Assembly (NCBI GenBank): GCA_014872875.1
Contig: WKFI01000004.1
Span: forward strand, 33,767-97,766
DNA: 64,000 bases
Reading direction: 5' to 3'
Source of the DNA: Paracoccaceae bacterium
GTDB lineage: Bacteria > Pseudomonadota > Alphaproteobacteria > Rhodobacterales > Rhodobacteraceae
Part shown: piece by piece, positions 26,058 through 34,899 of the stretch
Layout of the letters: every line of letters begins with the position of its first letter
Numbering within the stretch: position 1 is the stretch's first letter
Made by a program: the position numbers and the translations under genes
Notes under the pieces: model-generated
What the model was told of the DNA's origin: nothing
Databases searched by the model: none
The model's input: the letters and a program-made list of their open reading frames with translations, nothing else

Positions 26058-29000
26058 AACGGTATCTTGCATATGGTCTGAGCGCATCGCTGCTGATCGC
26101 GATGCCGGTAACCCAAGCCCATTCCGCGGACGAGGAAGAAGAAGCCGGTGGCCTGTTGGTCGGGTTCCTCGAAGACACGCTCTCGGATGAAAACCGCCAG
26201 ATCAAAGTGACGGGGCTCGAAGGCACCTTCAGTTCGCGTGCGACGATTCAGCGTCTGACCGTGTCCGACGATGAAGGCGTTTGGTTGACTGTGGAAGGGG
26301 CGGAGCTGGACTGGAACCGTCTGGCGCTGCTGCGAGGCAGGTTTTCCGTGAATGCCCTTGCCGCCGAACGCATTGATGTGGCTCGCTCCCCCAATCCGGT
26401 CGCAGCCCCCACGACCGATCTGCCCAGTCCCGAGGCCAAACCGTTTGAGCTACCGGAACTACCGGTCGCGATCGAGTTGGGTGAGATCCGGGTAGACACG
26501 ATCACCTTGGGCGAAACGATAATTGGCGAACCGGCTTCACTGACGCTGCAGGGCGCACTGCAGTTGGTCGAGGGCACTCTGAACACCGATCTGGACGTTA
26601 GACGCCTGGACCGACCCGGCGACGGGCTGCGGCTGGACGCGGATTTTGCCAATGAAACCCGGATCATCAATCTGGATCTGGACCTGCGCGAAGGCCCCGG
26701 CGGGCTGGTTGCCACGGCAGCGGCATTACCCGGGAAACCCGACATTATGCTGACCGCTCAGGGCAACGGGCCGCTGGAAGACTTCACGGCCGATATCACC
26801 TTGGCGACGGCAGGCGAAGAGCGTCTGGCAGGTAGCGTCGAATTGCTGGCGATTCCGAACGAGGACGAAACCGCCGCCAAGAGCATCGGCTTTGCTGCCG
26901 ATCTGGGCGGCGACATACGCGCCCTGCTTCAACCCGATTTTCACGATTTCTTCGGGTCCGACACACGCCTGCAGGCCAATGGACAAAGTGATCCTGACGG
27001 TGCGTTGGAGCTGGAGAATTTCAGCCTGCAATCTGCTGCTCTGGACCTGACCGGCAGCCTCCAGATGGCACCGGGCGGGGTGTTGTCCGCAGCACAGGTT
27101 GATGGCCGCGTCTTTCCGGCACCCGGGCAGGCTTCGGTCCTGTTGCCGGTTTCAGGGGCTTCGACCCGCATTGCAGGCGCAGATTTGCAGCTGACGACGC
27201 AAGCCGGGGAGGTTCTGGATTTCACGCTCAGCACAACTGTGCGGGGCCTCGCGACGCCGGACACGTCCGTCAACCAGGCTCGGATTGGCGCAACCGGTGC
27301 GCTGGACCAGTCTGATGGCCTGAGTGTCGAGGCCAAGATTGACGCGGCCCTGGCCGGGCTTTTTCTGGCCGACAAGAAGCTTTCTCAGGCGGTCGGTACG
27401 GATCTGACGCTGACCACCCGTCTGTTCACCGAAGAGGGTGCGCTGAAGTTGAACGGGTTGCGACTGACCGGAACCGAATATGCGGCCAATGGCGATTTCG
27501 CCCTCAAAGGGCTGGAAAGCGGTATGGAATTCGAGACCGACATGTCGCTGGTGGCCGCTGACCTGGGACGGTTTTCAGGGCTGGCCGGTCAGGATCTGGG
27601 CGGACGCGTGACAGCCAGCATCGTCGCAAGCGGAGCGCCTTTGTCCGGCGTTTACGAAGTGGACTTGGAAGTACTGGGACAGGATCTGAGCGCGGGCATT
27701 GCCGAGGTCGATTCCATGTTGGCGGGTTCCACAACGCTGGACTTCAAGGGGGGACGCGGTTTTGAGGGGCTACGGATTGACAACTTCGAACTGCTGGCCG
27801 CTGGCTTCAATGCGACAGCCAAGGGCAACCTGACCAGTGATGCGGGGCAGCTGACGCTGGATGCGAAACTCAACGATCTGGGCCAGTTCGTGCCACAATC
27901 CGAGGGCCCGCTGGTTCTGGACGCAGACGTAACCCGCGATGGCAGGGTGTTTTCCGGGGACTTGAAAGTGGACGGACCAAATTCGTCGAGCGCTAAGATG
28001 AACGGTTCGGTCGATATGGACGGCAGGGCTGATCTGAATTTTGACGCGGTTCTGGCCGAATTGCAGCGGTTCCTGCCGGAGATTTCCGGCGAATTGACGG
28101 CTCGTGGCAGCGCCCAGCGGGACAACGGTGTATGGACAATCGACACCAAGGCTCAAGGCCCTTCGGGGATCGAAGCCAATGTCGCCGGCAATTTTGACGA
28201 AGCCAGCGGCGAGGTCGATGCCACGGCCAAGGGTCAGGTCCGGCTGGATGCAGCAAACCTGTTCATGGCCCCGAACTCGATCAAGGGCGCGGCTCAGTTC
28301 GACATTGCGATCAAGGGTCCCCCGTCCCTTGATGCGATCAGCGGCACGATTTCGACCGCAGGTACTTCGCTGGCTATCCCTGCCGCCCGGCAGAGCATTC
28401 GAGACATCAACGCCACGATCAGCCTGGCCCAGTCGCGCGCCAATATTCAGGTCACCGGCGCGCCACGGGACGGCGGTAGCTTTCAGGTCTCGGGACCGGT
28501 TGGTCTCTTGCCGCCCTTCGAATCCGGCCTGAACGTGGTCTTGAACGGCTATGTCCTGACCGACAACCTGTCCTTCTCCACCGAAGCTTCAGGCCAGATC
28601 AGCCACCGGGGCAGCCTGACCGGAGGCAGCAGCGTGGCCGGAACGATCGTGTTCAGTGAGACCGAGATCAATCTTGCCACGATCGGCGGTTCTGTCTCGG
28701 CTGCACCGATCCCACCAATGCGCCATATCTCGGAACCCTCCCCGTCCTTCGTGACTCGCAAACGGGCAGGATTGGTGGAAACCGAAAAGTCGGGATCGGG
28801 GCCAAAGATCGACCTGGATATACGGCTGAGCGCCCCGAACCGGGTGTTTGCCCGCGGGCGCGGTTTGCAGGCGGAATTGGGCGGCGAAATCCTCGTGCGT
28901 GGATCAGCCGACAAGATTTCTCCTTCGGGCCAAGTCGAACTGATCCGCGGGACGTTCGATTTTCTGGGGAGACGATTGGAACTGACGAAAGGCATCCTGA

Positions 29001-29497
29001 CCCTGCAGGGAGACCTTTCTCCATACATCGAATTCGAATCCACAACCGACACGTCCGAAGGCACGGCAACACTGGAGATCGTTGGGCCCTTGTCTGGACC
29101 GCAGATCGTTGCCACCTCGAACCCGGAACGCCCAACAGAAGAGGTTCTGGCCCTTCTGATCTTTGGCAATCAGATCGAAGATCTGTCTCCCATTGCTCTG
29201 GCACAGTTGGCAGCCTCGGTCGCCGAACTCAGCGGCAGGGGTCCTTCTGCCGGTGGCAAGGTGCGTGAGGAGGTTGGTGCAGATACACTGGACGTAGGTT
29301 TGGACAGCGGAGGCGGCGCCCGATTGGGTGCCGGGGCGTACCTGTCGGAGAACCTGTATACCGATTTTTCGGTCAATACGCGTGGTGAAACCGAACTGAA
29401 GCTCAACCTGGATGTCACAGACAATTTCACGGTCAAAGGGACCGTGGAAGGCGACGGAGACACCAAGCTTGGGGTCTTCTTCCAGCGGGATTATTGA
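26054..29497 (+). CDS. tamB: Translocation/assembly module protein TamB
   Basis: A 1147-residue AsmA-like protein starting at TTG 26054, overlapping the tamA stop (TTGA). It has an N-terminal hydrophobic signal anchor and a long beta-helical repeat region rich in short alternating strands. The C-terminal DUF490 domain holds 'GGEILVRGSADKISPSGQVELIRGTFDFLGRRLELTKGILTLQGDLSPYIEFES' and ends 'KLGVFFQRDY' with a terminal aromatic residue that docks into the TamA barrel. TamB bridges the inner and outer membranes and is implicated in lipid transport. Length is at the shorter end for the family. Confidence 0.95.
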   Translation: MKRYLAYGLSASLLIAMPVTQAHSADEEEEAGGLLVGFLEDTLSDENRQIKVTGLEGTFSSRATIQRLTVSDDEGVWLTVEGAELDWNRLALLRGRFSVNALAAERIDVARSPNPVAAPTTDLPSPEAKPFELPELPVAIELGEIRVDTITLGETIIGEPASLTLQGALQLVEGTLNTDLDVRRLDRPGDGLRLDADFANETRIINLDLDLREGPGGLVATAAALPGKPDIMLTAQGNGPLEDFTADITLATAGEERLAGSVELLAIPNEDETAAKSIGFAADLGGDIRALLQPDFHDFFGSDTRLQANGQSDPDGALELENFSLQSAALDLTGSLQMAPGGVLSAAQVDGRVFPAPGQASVLLPVSGASTRIAGADLQLTTQAGEVLDFTLSTTVRGLATPDTSVNQARIGATGALDQSDGLSVEAKIDAALAGLFLADKKLSQAVGTDLTLTTRLFTEEGALKLNGLRLTGTEYAANGDFALKGLESGMEFETDMSLVAADLGRFSGLAGQDLGGRVTASIVASGAPLSGVYEVDLEVLGQDLSAGIAEVDSMLAGSTTLDFKGGRGFEGLRIDNFELLAAGFNATAKGNLTSDAGQLTLDAKLNDLGQFVPQSEGPLVLDADVTRDGRVFSGDLKVDGPNSSSAKMNGSVDMDGRADLNFDAVLAELQRFLPEISGELTARGSAQRDNGVWTIDTKAQGPSGIEANVAGNFDEASGEVDATAKGQVRLDAANLFMAPNSIKGAAQFDIAIKGPPSLDAISGTISTAGTSLAIPAARQSIRDINATISLAQSRANIQVTGAPRDGGSFQVSGPVGLLPPFESGLNVVLNGYVLTDNLSFSTEASGQISHRGSLTGGSSVAGTIVFSETEINLATIGGSVSAAPIPPMRHISEPSPSFVTRKRAGLVETEKSGSGPKIDLDIRLSAPNRVFARGRGLQAELGGEILVRGSADKISPSGQVELIRGTFDFLGRRLELTKGILTLQGDLSPYIEFESTTDTSEGTATLEIVGPLSGPQIVATSNPERPTEEVLALLIFGNQIEDLSPIALAQLAASVAELSGRGPSAGGKVREEVGADTLDVGLDSGGGARLGAGAYLSENLYTDFSVNTRGETELKLNLDVTDNFTVKGTVEGDGDTKLGVFFQRDY

Positions 29498-31299
29498 TGT
29501 CGGCTCCCCCTCCCTTCACGACCCGGCCCGAGATTTCCGGAACCTTTGGCGTCGTCACCTCGACCCACTGGATCGCCTCGGCAGTGGGAATGCGCATTCT
29601 GGAGCTTGGAGGCAATGCTTTTGACGCCGCAGCAGCCACCGGTTTTGCGCTGCAAGTGGTCGAGCCACATTTAAACGGACCGCTTGGCGACATGCCGGTG
29701 CTGATCTGGCCGGCTGATGCCGACACGCCGACAGTGATTTGCGGTCAGGGTGTGGCACCGGCTGGTGCCACGATCGAACACTATCGCGATCAGGGGCTGG
29801 CGCGCATTCCCGGCTCAGGCCTGTTGGCCACGGTGGTGCCCGGCGCGTTCGATGCCTGGATGCTGATGCTGCGCGATCATGGCCAACTGCCTTTGCGCGA
29901 CGTGCTTGAGCCTGCGCTGCATTACGCCAAGGCGGGTCACCCGGTCTTGCATCGTGTCTCGCATACCATAGCCGGTTTGGCCGAGTTCTTTCGTGACGAA
30001 TGGCCCAGTTCCGCCGCCGTCTGGTTGCCGGATGGGGCTGCCCCTGCCCCCGGATCATTGCTGCGCAACCCGGATCTGGCCGCGACGTGGGAGCGGCTGC
30101 TGGACGAGGCCGAATTGGCTTCAGGTCGGGAAGCACAGATCGACGCCGCCCGCCGGGCGTTCTATCAGGGATTCGTGGCTGAACAGATCGACGCGTTCGT
30201 GGCCCAAGCCTTTCTGGCCGATGGAAGCGGCCAGAACCGCAAAGGGGTTCTGACCGGGCAGGACATGGCCAATTGGCAAGCCAGTTACGAGTCGCCTTTA
30301 AGCACCCGGTATGGGGGCTGGGATGTCTGGAAATGTGGTGTCTGGAGCCAAGGGCCGACCCTGTTGCAGGCCCTGAACATTCTGGACGGGCTGCCCGTTA
30401 CAGACATGGACCTTCAAGGCGCCGATTTCGTGCATGCGGTGACCGAGGTCATGAAGCTGTGCTTTGCCGACCGCGAGGCCTTCTATGGCGATCCGGAACA
30501 CATCGACATCCCCGTCGAAACGCTCTTGTCCACGAACTATGCCGATGCGCGACGCGCCTTGATCGACGCGCGGGCCAATCTAGACCAGCGCCCTGGCCAG
30601 ATCCCAGGGTTTGAGGGGTGGGCACAGGCCGCCATTCACCGCGCCACAGAAGAGTTCGACCCCGGAAGGTCCGTGGGTGCTGGGGAGCCGACCATGGCAC
30701 ATCTGGGCGAACGAAGGGGCGACACCTGTCATCTGGATGTGATCGACCGCTGGGGCAACCGGGTTTCGGCGACGCCTTCGGGTGGGTGGTTGCAAAGCTC
30801 TCCAGTCGTTCCGGGGTTGGGCATGCCACTGAACAGCCGGGCACAGATGTTCTGGCTCGAGCCGGGATTGGCTACCTCTCTGGCCCCCGGCCGGCGCCCC
30901 AGAACGACCCTGTCACCGTCGATGGCGCGCGCGTCTGACGGGCGCAGCCTGGCCTTCGGTACGCCCGGCGGGGATCAGCAGGATCAATGGCAGCTGATCT
31001 ATCTGCTGAGGCTGATCCATGGCGGGAAAGGCTTGCAGGCGGGGTTGGATGCACCTTTGTTTCACAGCGCTCATTTCCAAAGCTCCTTCTATCCCCGGCA
31101 GACCGATCCCGGTGCCTTGTTCATCGAACCCGGATTTGGCGAAACCGTCCTTCAGGATCTGCGCGACCGGGGCCACCGGGTGACCGTGACCGACCCGTGG
31201 ACCCTGGGACGGCTGACAGCCGCCGACAGGTGCGTGGATGGGCTGATGCACGCTGCTGCAACACCGCGGTTGATGCAGGCTTACGCGGTAGGTCGATGA
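29497..31299 (+). CDS. Gamma-glutamyltransferase-family protein
   Basis: A 600-residue Ntn-hydrolase of the gamma-glutamyltranspeptidase family, which matures by self-cleavage. The N-terminus has 'ASAVGMRILELGGNAFDAAAATGFALQVVEPHLNGPLGD', a family hallmark, and the predicted catalytic Thr410 is in 'GDTCHLDVIDRWGN', followed by the 'PSGGWLQSSPVVPGLGMPLNSRAQMF' block. No obvious signal peptide, so cytoplasmic action is likely, unlike classic periplasmic Ggt. It overlaps the tamB stop (TGATG) and its own stop overlaps the next glycosyltransferase (ATGA), making it part of the tam transcript. Substrate unknown. Confidence 0.9.
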   Translation: MSAPPPFTTRPEISGTFGVVTSTHWIASAVGMRILELGGNAFDAAAATGFALQVVEPHLNGPLGDMPVLIWPADADTPTVICGQGVAPAGATIEHYRDQGLARIPGSGLLATVVPGAFDAWMLMLRDHGQLPLRDVLEPALHYAKAGHPVLHRVSHTIAGLAEFFRDEWPSSAAVWLPDGAAPAPGSLLRNPDLAATWERLLDEAELASGREAQIDAARRAFYQGFVAEQIDAFVAQAFLADGSGQNRKGVLTGQDMANWQASYESPLSTRYGGWDVWKCGVWSQGPTLLQALNILDGLPVTDMDLQGADFVHAVTEVMKLCFADREAFYGDPEHIDIPVETLLSTNYADARRALIDARANLDQRPGQIPGFEGWAQAAIHRATEEFDPGRSVGAGEPTMAHLGERRGDTCHLDVIDRWGNRVSATPSGGWLQSSPVVPGLGMPLNSRAQMFWLEPGLATSLAPGRRPRTTLSPSMARASDGRSLAFGTPGGDQQDQWQLIYLLRLIHGGKGLQAGLDAPLFHSAHFQSSFYPRQTDPGALFIEPGFGETVLQDLRDRGHRVTVTDPWTLGRLTAADRCVDGLMHAAATPRLMQAYAVGR

Positions 31300-32246
31300 C
31301 CGGGACATCTCCGATTGGCGCGGTTGTAATCGGACGCAATGAGGGCGCACGGCTGATCGCATGTCTGACGTCGCTGACCGATCAGGTTGAGCAAATCGTC
31401 TACGTGGACAGCGGCTCAACCGATGGCAGTGTCCACGCCGCACGGGACCTGGGCGCGAAGGTCGTAGAGCTTGACATGTCACGCCCCTTTACCGCCGCCC
31501 GCGCCCGCAATGCCGGGCTGGCGCAGCTGAACAATTGCGAATTGGTGCAATTCGTGGACGGGGACTGCATTGTCGAACCGGGCTGGATCGTCGCGGCATC
31601 CGTATTTCTGCATGATAACCCGAAGGTTGCCGTGGTGTGTGGCCGAAGACGGGAAGATCACCCACAGACCTCGATCTACAACAGGCTCTGCGATCACGAA
31701 TGGAACACCCCGGTGGGAGAAGCCAAGGCCTGTGGCGGCGACGCAATGATGCGCCGCAACGCTGTGGAGGCCGTTGCGGGCTACCGGGAAGATCTGATCG
31801 CCGGGGAGGAGCCGGAACTGTGTCTGCGGCTGCGACGTGAAGGGTGGACGATCTGGCGCATCGACCAGCCGATGACCCGCCACGACGCGCGAATGACGCG
31901 GTTCAGCCAATGGTGGCAACGCTGCCGCCGCGCCGGCCATGCCTTTGCTGAAGGGGCCGATCTGCATGGGCGGGCGCCGGAACATCACTGGGTGGCGGAA
32001 ACGCGCAGGGCCATCACCTGGGGCCTGTTCATTCCGGCGCTCATCCTCTTTCTGTCTTTCACCACGCCCAATGCTTGGTTGTTCCTGACGCTCTATCCGT
32101 TGCAGGTGATCCGGTTGCACAGACACCACGGCTGGCTGCCTGCCCTGTTTCTCACGCTCTCCAAATTCCCGGAAACACAGGGTATTCTGGAATATCATCT
32201 GCGCAAGCGGTTTGGCACGAAACGCGATTTGATCGAATACAAGTGA
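31296..32246 (+). CDS. Family 2 glycosyltransferase
   Basis: A 316-residue GT-A fold enzyme. 'GAVVIGRNEGARLIACLTSL', 'VDSGSTDGS', the DxD-like 'QFVDGDCIVEPGW' and 'GGDAMMRRNAV' define a GT2 domain, and two hydrophobic segments near the C-terminus (residues 245-285) could anchor it in the inner membrane. It would transfer an activated sugar to a polyprenol-linked acceptor. ATG 31296 overlaps the gamma-glutamyltransferase stop as ATGA. It is the first gene with polysaccharide function at this locus and faces the convergent WecG-like gene 7 bp away. Confidence 0.9.
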   Translation: MTGTSPIGAVVIGRNEGARLIACLTSLTDQVEQIVYVDSGSTDGSVHAARDLGAKVVELDMSRPFTAARARNAGLAQLNNCELVQFVDGDCIVEPGWIVAASVFLHDNPKVAVVCGRRREDHPQTSIYNRLCDHEWNTPVGEAKACGGDAMMRRNAVEAVAGYREDLIAGEEPELCLRLRREGWTIWRIDQPMTRHDARMTRFSQWWQRCRRAGHAFAEGADLHGRAPEHHWVAETRRAITWGLFIPALILFLSFTTPNAWLFLTLYPLQVIRLHRHHGWLPALFLTLSKFPETQGILEYHLRKRFGTKRDLIEYK

Positions 32247-32253
32247 GCGAGGA

Positions 32254-33072
32254 TCAGGACCGGCGCAACCTCAGGGCCGCGATGCATTGTCCGGGTAGAA
32301 TTGCAAGGCACCGCAAATATCTGGGTCCCAATCGGGCGGGGCTGCCCACAGCCCGCCACAGCCATTCCATGCCAATCCGGCGCACCCAACGCGGCGCACG
32401 GGTTTGATGCCCACCCAAGAAATCCAGGCCCGCTCCGACGGACACGAATCCGACACCGGGTGTAAGCTGCCGACCGCGCGCAGCCAGTTCTTCCTGACGC
32501 GGCGCTCCCAGCGCCAACAGGCACAAACCAGCACCGCTCTGTTCGACCCTGTTCAGAACCTCTCCCGCCTCCGGACTGGTCGCATCGAACCCGTGGCTGG
32601 GCGACAGGCACAGGACAATCTCAAGCCCCGGCACCTGTTTGCAGAGTGTTTCGGCCGCGTCCTGCAAAGCCTCTGACGTAGACCCCACCAATGCCACGCG
32701 CACCGCGGTCTCGGCCGCCAGTTCGCACAGGGGTTTCACGAGGTCCGATCCCGGCAGCACCGAGACAGGACGCCCTGCCAAATGCGACAGCCAGACAATC
32801 GGGTTGCCATCTGCGACCACAAGATCCTGCTGCGCATAGGCCGCCCGAAACCGGGCATCCTGTTTCAGTTTCACCAGATGATCCAGGTTGATCGTCGCCA
32901 GGGCAAAACCCTGACCACTCTGAAACCGCTGCGCGACCTGCACCGACAACGCATTCCAGTCGGGTACGTTTACGACAATTTGCTCGGACCCGAATTGAAA
33001 CTGCACGACCCGGCCATTCCATTTTACCTCTTGCCGTTCCGGTTTAGGACGCCTTGTGCACGCGGCCAACAC
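32254..33072 (-). CDS. WecG/TagA/CpsF-family glycosyltransferase
   Basis: A 272-residue GT26-type protein. 'FALATINLDHLVKLKQDARFRAAYAQQDLVVADGNPIVW' and 'GLCLLALGAPRQEELAARGRQL', 'GVGFVSVGAGLDFLGGHQTRAPRWVRRIGMEWLWRA' are the family signatures; members add the second sugar (ManNAc(A) or glucosyl) to an undecaprenyl-PP-linked primer. The start at ATG 33072 gives a charged N-terminal extension of about 22 residues with no homology; a GTG at 33006 is a possible alternative. It is transcribed against its neighbours, divergent from the polymerase-like gene. Confidence 0.88.
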   Translation of the reverse strand: MLAACTRRPKPERQEVKWNGRVVQFQFGSEQIVVNVPDWNALSVQVAQRFQSGQGFALATINLDHLVKLKQDARFRAAYAQQDLVVADGNPIVWLSHLAGRPVSVLPGSDLVKPLCELAAETAVRVALVGSTSEALQDAAETLCKQVPGLEIVLCLSPSHGFDATSPEAGEVLNRVEQSGAGLCLLALGAPRQEELAARGRQLTPGVGFVSVGAGLDFLGGHQTRAPRWVRRIGMEWLWRAVGSPARLGPRYLRCLAILPGQCIAALRLRRS

Positions 33073-33187
33073 CCGTTTTCACCCCAGCATCGGGCCGTTG
33101 CCACAAAACCATGGCAGCGCCACAAAGTTGCCCATCTGGCGTGACAAGGTATCTTGGTTAAGGATCCTGTTTGTCGAAAGCCGCGCC

Positions 33188-34639
33188 ATGCCCAATTCGC
33201 TGGCCTATCTGATGCTGTTGATCTGGCCTTTGGTCTCGATCTATCTGTTCCGGCGAATGCCGCTGGAGCGGGCTATCATCTGGTGCATTCTGGGCGGGTA
33301 CCTGATCCTGCCCCCCGTGGCAGAGTTCGATCTGCCTTTGATCCCGGACATGGACAAACATTCGATCCCAGCTGTTACAGCCTTTGTCCTGTGTGTCTTC
33401 ATGATGAAGAAACCTGTGCCCTTATGGCCATCTTCCCGCGGGGCCAAGGCGTTGGTTTTGCTGTTTGTTCTGGGGGCAATTCCCACGGTTCTCAGCAATA
33501 CCGACCCGCTGCAGGCGGATGTGATCGAAAACAGTTACCCAATCCAGATCATCATGACGCACCTGCCTGGATTGACTTGGCGCGATCTGGGTTCGGTCCT
33601 GATCAATCAGGTCATTGTGCTCTTGCCATTTTTTCTGGCCCGTCAATATCTTGCAACAGAACAGGGAATGCGGGCCCTTCTGGTTGCGCTGGTGATCGCA
33701 TCGCTGATCTATTCGATCCCGGCAATGATCGAGCTCCGATTGAGCCCGCAGATGAACATCTGGGTCTATGGTTTCTTCCAACATGATTTCGGCCAAATGG
33801 TGCGCGGCAGCGGCTATCGACCGATTGTCTTTCTACAACACGCTTTGTGGCTCGCCTTTCTGGCGGCGACCTCGGCAATGGCCTGTGCTTGTCTGACCCG
33901 ATACGCCCCCGAAAAGGAAAAGACGCGATATGCAGTAGCGCTGCTTTATCTCATGATTTTGCTGGTGCTGTTCAAAAGCCTCGCGTCGCAGGTCTATGTG
34001 CTGTTCTATGTACCGCTGATACTGCTGGCACCCTTACGCTTCCAGGTGACGGTGGCGCTGGGGCTGGCGATTGTAGGCGTGGTCTATCCGATGATGCGAA
34101 ATTTGGGCCTGATCCCCGTCGATGCGATCATGGCGGTGGCTACGGAAATCAGCGCAGACCGGGCGCAATCCCTGGGCTATCGTCTTGGAAACGAAGAAAT
34201 TCTGATGGAACGAGCCCACCAGAAACCTTGGTTCGGCTGGGGCGGATGGGGGCGCAACCTGATCCGGGACGTGGAGACCGGGCGAATACTGACCATACCT
34301 GACGGCCGTTGGATCATTGTCTTTGGCACTTTCGGATGGGTTGGATACGTCGCTGAGATGGGGCTTCTTGCCCTGCCGATCTACCTTCTCTGGCGCCGCA
34401 CGGGCGGAACAGTACAGCCGACACCCTATGTCTCGGTCATCGCCCTGATCGTGGCCGCCACGATGATGGACATGCTGTTAAATGCGACCATCATTCCCTT
34501 TACCTGGCTCTGCGTTGGCGCAATGTTGGGCTATGTCGAACGCTTGAAGATTGATGCGCCGCACAAATCAAAGCTGTTTTCCGAAGGAACGTTGCTGGCA
34601 GCGGATCCTGCCAAGAGCAAGCCGCGAACCTTGTTTTAG
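33188..34639 (+). CDS. O-antigen ligase/polymerase-like membrane protein
   Basis: A 483-residue polytopic protein with about 10-12 hydrophobic segments, beginning 'NSLAYLMLLIWPLVSIYLFRRM'. A large loop between late helices contains 'SADRAQSLGYRLGNEEILMERAHQKPWFGWGGWGRN', which matches the 'RA..KPwfGwG' loop of WaaL/Wzy-type proteins. By context it is the candidate polymerase for the repeat unit made at this locus. ATG 33188 begins at the first helix; the longer frame from 33056 overlaps the promoter region of the WecG-like gene. The next gene, the PKS, is 260 bp downstream. Confidence 0.8.
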   Translation: MPNSLAYLMLLIWPLVSIYLFRRMPLERAIIWCILGGYLILPPVAEFDLPLIPDMDKHSIPAVTAFVLCVFMMKKPVPLWPSSRGAKALVLLFVLGAIPTVLSNTDPLQADVIENSYPIQIIMTHLPGLTWRDLGSVLINQVIVLLPFFLARQYLATEQGMRALLVALVIASLIYSIPAMIELRLSPQMNIWVYGFFQHDFGQMVRGSGYRPIVFLQHALWLAFLAATSAMACACLTRYAPEKEKTRYAVALLYLMILLVLFKSLASQVYVLFYVPLILLAPLRFQVTVALGLAIVGVVYPMMRNLGLIPVDAIMAVATEISADRAQSLGYRLGNEEILMERAHQKPWFGWGGWGRNLIRDVETGRILTIPDGRWIIVFGTFGWVGYVAEMGLLALPIYLLWRRTGGTVQPTPYVSVIALIVAATMMDMLLNATIIPFTWLCVGAMLGYVERLKIDAPHKSKLFSEGTLLAADPAKSKPRTLF

Positions 34640-34899
34640 GCAGGTGCAAGAATGAGGCGGCTTTGGTCACAGAGTGTCCATAATGGGGCCGCAAAAACCA
34701 TACATAAAGCTAGGTGACACTACCGGGAAGATTCACATTTTATATACGAAATATGTCTTCCTGCTTGTTTGCAATGCGTTAAGCTCGAATATCAACACGG
34801 TTTCGGGTCTTGAATTTGTTTCCATTCGACCCGGCCTGCTAGGGTAGATGGCACGGCGAGACTTGGAAACACCTGAGTAAGGGGTGGAACGGTCAGGCT
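34640..34899. other. AT-rich leader region upstream of the PKS operon
   Basis: These 260 bp contain no credible gene. The part around 34700-34800 (ATTCACATTTTATATACGAA and nearby) is clearly more AT-rich than the flanking genes, consistent with the promoter of the PKS operon. I could not assign a -35/-10 pair or a terminator with confidence. Confidence 0.4.
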
